Below, in pieces: positions 6,485-9,873 of a stretch of DNA of 9,873 bases (its first letter is position 1; every line of letters starts with the position of its first letter). A model generated the notes under the pieces. The model saw only the letters and a list, made by a program, of their open reading frames with translations, was not told where the DNA came from and made no database searches. The stretch lies in contig JALWLR010000283.1 of NCBI GenBank assembly GCA_027084065.1, forward strand, positions 1-9,873, written 5' to 3'. The DNA is from Helicobacteraceae bacterium. Its GTDB lineage: Bacteria > Campylobacterota > Campylobacteria > Campylobacterales > Sulfurimonadaceae. Made by a program: the position numbers and the translations under genes.

Positions 6485-7783
6485 GTGAAAATAGCTATTG
6501 TCGAAGATGATATAAACATGAGAAAATCTCTTGAGATCGCCATGAGTGCGTTCAAAGAGTATGAAATAAAAAGCTTTAAAAATGCAAAAGATGCCTTAAA
6601 AGCGCTGGATGATACCTATGATCTTGTAATAACGGACATCAATATGCCGGGAATGGACGGTATTGAATTTGTAAAAGAGCTTGGCGGCAAGTATGAAGTT
6701 ATCATTATGACCGGCAATGCGACTTTGCAAAGAGCGATAGAATCGATTCATCTTGGAGTAAAAGATTTTCTTTTAAAACCTTTTGAAATAGAGACTCTCA
6801 TTAAAGCGATTGAGCGAGAAAATAAAATTCAGAGAATAAAAAAGCAAAAAAGTGTGCTACATGCAAAACAAGAGAGTGATTTTTTAGGTACGTCTCCTGT
6901 ATTGGAAGGGTTGTTGCATGTAGCTAAAAAGGCGGCAAAAACAGATGCAAGCGTATTGCTTCTTGGAGAGAGTGGAGTGGGCAAAGAGGTTTTTGCTCGT
7001 TATATTCATCAAAACTCTTTACGGAATAAAAAGCCGTTTGTAGCGATCAATATGGCAGCTATTCCGGAAAATTTGATCGAGAGTGAATTATTTGGATTTG
7101 TCAAAGGTGCTTTTACGGATGCACATGCAGATAAACCCGGCCAGTTCGAACTTGCAAACGGTGGCACCATTTTTTTGGATGAAATCGGTGAAATGCCATA
7201 CCATTTACAAGCGAAACTTCTTCGTGTTCTTCAAGAAAAAGAGGTACGTCGTCTTGGAGCGGATAAGAGTATGAAGATCGACGTACGCGTAATTTCTGCA
7301 ACCAATGCTAATTTGCAAGAAAAAATTAGAAAAGGCGAGTTTAGAGAAGATCTTTATTATAGATTGAACACGATACCGTTGAAAATTCCTCCTTTACGAG
7401 AGAGGAGGGAGGAAATTTTACAAATAGCAGGTAAAATTTTGGAAGAAAACTGTCAAAAATATGGTTTTGCAAAGAAGCATTTTTCTAAAGAGGCGGAAGA
7501 AGCACTTTTGCAGTATGATTGGCCGGGAAATATCCGCGAGCTTATTAGCGTTGTAGAGCGTGCCGTTATTTTAAGCGAAAGCGATGAAATAACCCAAGAA
7601 GATCTTTTTTTGGATTCACGAGTATCTCTGGAAAAAAACTCTATTGAGGAGATGGAACGGAATCTTATAACAGAAGTGTTGCAATCATGCAACGGCGATA
7701 TGGAAAAAAGTGCGAAAATTCTTGGCATGAATAAAAACATATTTAACAAAAAACTAAAACAATACAATTTATCAGGAGAATAA
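6485..7783 (+). CDS. flgR: Sigma-54-dependent response regulator FlgR
   Basis: This NtrC-family activator of sigma-54 RNA polymerase controls rod and hook genes in Campylobacter and Helicobacter, where it is phosphorylated by the kinase FlgS. The 432 residues comprise three parts. The receiver (about 1-115) has acidic E7/D8/D9, phosphoacceptor D51 (VITDINMPGMDG), T76 and K98. The AAA+ domain (about 130-365) has Walker A GESGVGKE at 161-168 and Walker B GGTIFLDE ending at D232/E233. The C-terminal Fis-like segment (about 385-430) reads EVLQSCNGDMEKSAKILGMNKNIFNKKLKQY. The sigma-54 contact loop reads GAFTDA (208-213) rather than GAFTGA. The start is a GTG with only a weak AGAAAGAA site ahead of it. 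Its stop is 1 bp before asd. Seven-base homopolymers occur at 7170-7176, 7605-7611 and 7632-7638. The FlgR identity, rather than another NtrC paralog, is supported by the gyrA-flgP-flgQ-flgR-asd gene order. Confidence 0.9.
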   Translation: MKIAIVEDDINMRKSLEIAMSAFKEYEIKSFKNAKDALKALDDTYDLVITDINMPGMDGIEFVKELGGKYEVIIMTGNATLQRAIESIHLGVKDFLLKPFEIETLIKAIERENKIQRIKKQKSVLHAKQESDFLGTSPVLEGLLHVAKKAAKTDASVLLLGESGVGKEVFARYIHQNSLRNKKPFVAINMAAIPENLIESELFGFVKGAFTDAHADKPGQFELANGGTIFLDEIGEMPYHLQAKLLRVLQEKEVRRLGADKSMKIDVRVISATNANLQEKIRKGEFREDLYYRLNTIPLKIPPLRERREEILQIAGKILEENCQKYGFAKKHFSKEAEEALLQYDWPGNIRELISVVERAVILSESDEITQEDLFLDSRVSLEKNSIEEMERNLITEVLQSCNGDMEKSAKILGMNKNIFNKKLKQYNLSGE

Positions 7784-7784
7784 T

Positions 7785-8816
7785 ATGAAAGAATACATAG
7801 TTGCTGTTGTCGGTGCAAACGGTGCCGTCGGTGAGGAGATGCTGGAGATTTTGGAAGAGGTAAACTTTCCTGTTAAAAAGCTGATCCCTCTTGCAAGTGC
7901 AAGAAGTGCAGGAAAAACAGTTGAGTTTAAGGGCGAAGAACTCACTATCCAGGAACTCACAAGCGAGAGTTTTAGTGAAAATGAAGTGGAGATAGCACTC
8001 TTTAGTGCAGGAGGAAGTGTGAGTGCCAAGTATGCACCTTTTGCTGTCGAGGCGGGCGCTGTGGTTATAGACAATACCAGTCACTTCAGAATGGATGATG
8101 ATGTCCCTCTTGTGGTCCCGGAAGTCAACCCTGAAGATATAGCACTTTGGAAGAAAAAGGGAATAATTGCAAATCCTAACTGTTCAACAATTCAAATGGT
8201 ACAAGCACTTAAACCGCTTGATGATGTTTTTGGCATTAGTCGCGTAGATGTTTCTACTTATCAGGCTACAAGCGGTGCTGGGAAGAGTGCTATGGATGAA
8301 TTGGTAAATCAAATGCAGGCTTTTTTCGCATTTAAACTAGAAGATGCCGAATATGAGGCTTTTCCTCATCAAATAGCTTTGAACGTTATTCCTCAAATCG
8401 ATAAGTTTCTTGATAACGGCTTTACAAAAGAAGAGATGAAAATGGTCAATGAGACATCTAAAATAATGCATAAGCAGATTCCCCTTGCTGCGACATGTGT
8501 GCGTGTACCTGTTTTGAGAGGACACAGCGAGAGTGTAACTATAACGTTCAAAACAGAAGCAGATGCACAAAAAGCACGTGAGATTCTTTCAAAAGCTCCA
8601 AATATCGTTGTAGAAGATGATCCACAAAACGGCATTTATCCGATGCCGTTTAAAGCAACTGGAAAAGATGAAACATTTGTTGGAAGAATTCGTAACGATG
8701 TTTTTGATTCGAAAATACTTCATATGTTCATAGTAGCGGACAATCTCCGCGTCGGTGCTGCAACCAATGCTGTTCGAATTGCTCAAAAGTGGATAGAGTT
8801 GGAGGAAGCCGAGTAA
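7785..8816 (+). CDS. asd: Aspartate-semialdehyde dehydrogenase
   Basis: Asd reduces aspartyl-phosphate to aspartate semialdehyde with NADPH, the branch step to lysine/diaminopimelate, threonine and methionine. The 343-residue protein begins with a Rossmann nucleotide motif, VVGANGAVGEEM. It contains the catalytic cysteine C133 in NPNCSTIQM, the acid/base histidine H247 in RVPVLRGHSE, and the SGAGKSAMDEL stretch. It has the usual length and is complete. The ribosome-binding site AGGAG (7774-7778) lies within the last codons of flgR, 6 nt before the ATG, with a 1-bp gap between the genes, so it is almost certainly co-transcribed with flgR. The stop codon shares one base with the next start. Confidence 0.97.
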   Translation: MKEYIVAVVGANGAVGEEMLEILEEVNFPVKKLIPLASARSAGKTVEFKGEELTIQELTSESFSENEVEIALFSAGGSVSAKYAPFAVEAGAVVIDNTSHFRMDDDVPLVVPEVNPEDIALWKKKGIIANPNCSTIQMVQALKPLDDVFGISRVDVSTYQATSGAGKSAMDELVNQMQAFFAFKLEDAEYEAFPHQIALNVIPQIDKFLDNGFTKEEMKMVNETSKIMHKQIPLAATCVRVPVLRGHSESVTITFKTEADAQKAREILSKAPNIVVEDDPQNGIYPMPFKATGKDETFVGRIRNDVFDSKILHMFIVADNLRVGAATNAVRIAQKWIELEEAE

Positions 8817-9343
8817 TGCTTGAAAAAATTTTTGAAGAGGGTCTGTGGGGATCGAGATTTATGGTAGTTATGGCCGTAGTATTCGGTCTAGTCGGAGCTG
8901 TTGCTCTTTTTGTCGTTGCAAGTGTCGATGTTTATAATGTGTCGGCATATATTATAGAGGTCTACACTAACCATCTTCATCCACAGAAGTTTCATGAAAA
9001 GGTAGTCGGCGAAATAATCGGCGCAGTAGATCTGTACCTAATCGGCGTTGTAATGTTGCTGTTTAGCTTTGGTCTGTATGAACTTTTTATTTCCGAAATA
9101 GACCCGGCAAGAGATACAGCCCAAGAGGAGGAGAGTGTGAGCAGAATTTTGGCCATTCACTCTTTGGATCAGCTAAAAGATAAAATATCGAAAGTAATCG
9201 TTATGGTTCTTGTTGTCGGATTTTTTAAAAAAGTCGGTCTTGCCGAGTTTACGACACCTCTTGAGCTTCTCTATCTCGCTCTTTCAATCACGGCAGTTTC
9301 TGTCGGTTTGTATTTTTTGAGTAAAGTAGGACATAATCATTAA
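8816..9343 (+). CDS. UPF0114 (YqhA-family) membrane protein
   Basis: The 175-residue integral membrane protein has about four hydrophobic segments, near residues 14-38, 68-92, 124-141 and 148-170. The family signature FGLYELFISEID follows the second segment, and SLDQLKDKISKVIVMVLVVGFFKK spans the third. UPF0114/YqhA proteins are widespread and their function is not established. The start is the ATG at 8816, which overlaps the asd stop (TAATG), with GGAGGA 9 nt upstream inside asd; a GTG at 8789 would add nine residues unlike the family and lie before that site. It sits between asd and hemE in a tight train, 12 bp before hemE. C. jejuni also has a membrane protein directly after asd. Confidence 0.9.
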   Translation: MLEKIFEEGLWGSRFMVVMAVVFGLVGAVALFVVASVDVYNVSAYIIEVYTNHLHPQKFHEKVVGEIIGAVDLYLIGVVMLLFSFGLYELFISEIDPARDTAQEEESVSRILAIHSLDQLKDKISKVIVMVLVVGFFKKVGLAEFTTPLELLYLALSITAVSVGLYFLSKVGHNH

Positions 9344-9355
9344 AGGAAACATAGT

Positions 9356-9873
9356 ATGAGTAAAATTTTCGTGGATGCCTGCTTTGGCAAAGAGACCCCA
9401 TATACACCGGTTTGGATGATGCGCCAAGCAGGGCGCTATTTGCCGCAATATATGGCGGTAAGAGAGAAAGCCGGAGACTTTTTGAGTCTTTGTCACAACC
9501 CCGAACTTGCATGTGAAGTAACTCTTCAACCCGTAGATATTCTCGGTGTAGATGCAGCCATTTTATTTAGTGATATTCTTGTCGTTCCTGATGAAATGGG
9601 AATGGACTTGAAGTTCGTTAAAGGTGAGGGGCCGATATTTAGCGACCCGATTCGCTCACAAGAAGATCTTGATCGACTTATTGGGGGAGAAGAAGCGGCA
9701 AATAGACTTACTTATGTTTATGATACTATTAAGCTGATTAAACAAAAACTCTCGGAGGACAAAGCTCTCATAGGATTTACCGGCGCGCCATGGACACTTG
9801 CAACCTATATGATAGAGGGTCAAGGAACGAAAACATATAACATTTGTAAAAAAATGATGTATACCCAACCGGA
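9356..9873 (+). CDS. hemE: Uroporphyrinogen decarboxylase, N-terminal half (cut by window end)
   Basis: HemE removes four carboxyl groups from uroporphyrinogen III to make coproporphyrinogen III in heme synthesis; it is a cytoplasmic, cofactor-free enzyme. About 172 residues of an expected 340 or so are present. The hallmark PVWMMRQAGRYLPQY (18-32) supplies the substrate-binding arginines R23 and R27. The catalytic aspartate is D73 in ILFSDIL, and TGAPWTLATYMIEG (142-155) contains the conserved active-site tyrosine Y151. The ATG is preceded by AAGGAA about 8 nt upstream. The reading frame runs open to the right edge, so the truncation is the window boundary and not a mutation. Confidence 0.97.
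   Translation, partial: MSKIFVDACFGKETPYTPVWMMRQAGRYLPQYMAVREKAGDFLSLCHNPELACEVTLQPVDILGVDAAILFSDILVVPDEMGMDLKFVKGEGPIFSDPIRSQEDLDRLIGGEEAANRLTYVYDTIKLIKQKLSEDKALIGFTGAPWTLATYMIEGQGTKTYNICKKMMYTQP

Noticed and set aside
1..9873. CRISPR array, toxin-antitoxin, phage or transposon remnants
   Set aside because: No spaced direct repeats, transposase or integrase motifs, or unexplained long gene gaps were seen on either strand.

Overview
The window looks like chromosomal DNA of a Campylobacterota (epsilonproteobacterial) species. The base composition is AT-rich. The gene order gyrA - flgP-like - flgQ-like - flgR - asd - UPF0114 matches, from memory, the Cj1027c to Cj1022c block of Campylobacter jejuni. 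The downstream hemE and the upstream amtB/PII pair fit a free-living relative of the Sulfurimonas type. The genus cannot be fixed from the sequence alone.

Layout: (1) Positions 1-237 hold the 3' part of a 5S rRNA followed by tRNA-Pro(GGG), the tail of an rRNA operon on the + strand. (2) Positions 412-2885 lie on the - strand. An amtB - glnK (PII) ammonium transport and sensing operon is followed, after a strong hairpin, by an orphan lysine-rich TonB-like protein. (3) Positions 2886-3078 are a divergent intergenic region with an imperfect 25-bp palindrome and promoter-like elements. (4) From 3079 to the right edge is one dense + strand gene train: gyrA (DNA gyrase A), two secreted proteins taken as FlgP and FlgQ, the sigma-54 activator FlgR, asd (aspartate-semialdehyde dehydrogenase), a UPF0114/YqhA membrane protein, and hemE cut by the window end.

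The flagellar part is the most interesting. In C. jejuni, FlgP builds the large periplasmic basal disk of the flagellar motor, FlgQ supports FlgP, and FlgR with sigma-54 switches on rod and hook genes. Here they sit between housekeeping genes for DNA topology, amino-acid and heme synthesis. The FlgQ-like frame appears to start at a non-canonical ATT codon inside flgP; a good Shine-Dalgarno and an intact signal peptide support this. The flgQ/flgR junction carries a long inverted repeat that could couple translation of the two genes. FlgP has a signal peptide but no lipobox, and FlgR carries GAFTDA instead of the usual GAFTGA.

I see no mobile element, CRISPR array or defence system. The window is mostly conserved core genome; the novelty lies in start-site choice, small RNA structures and family-level sequence variants.
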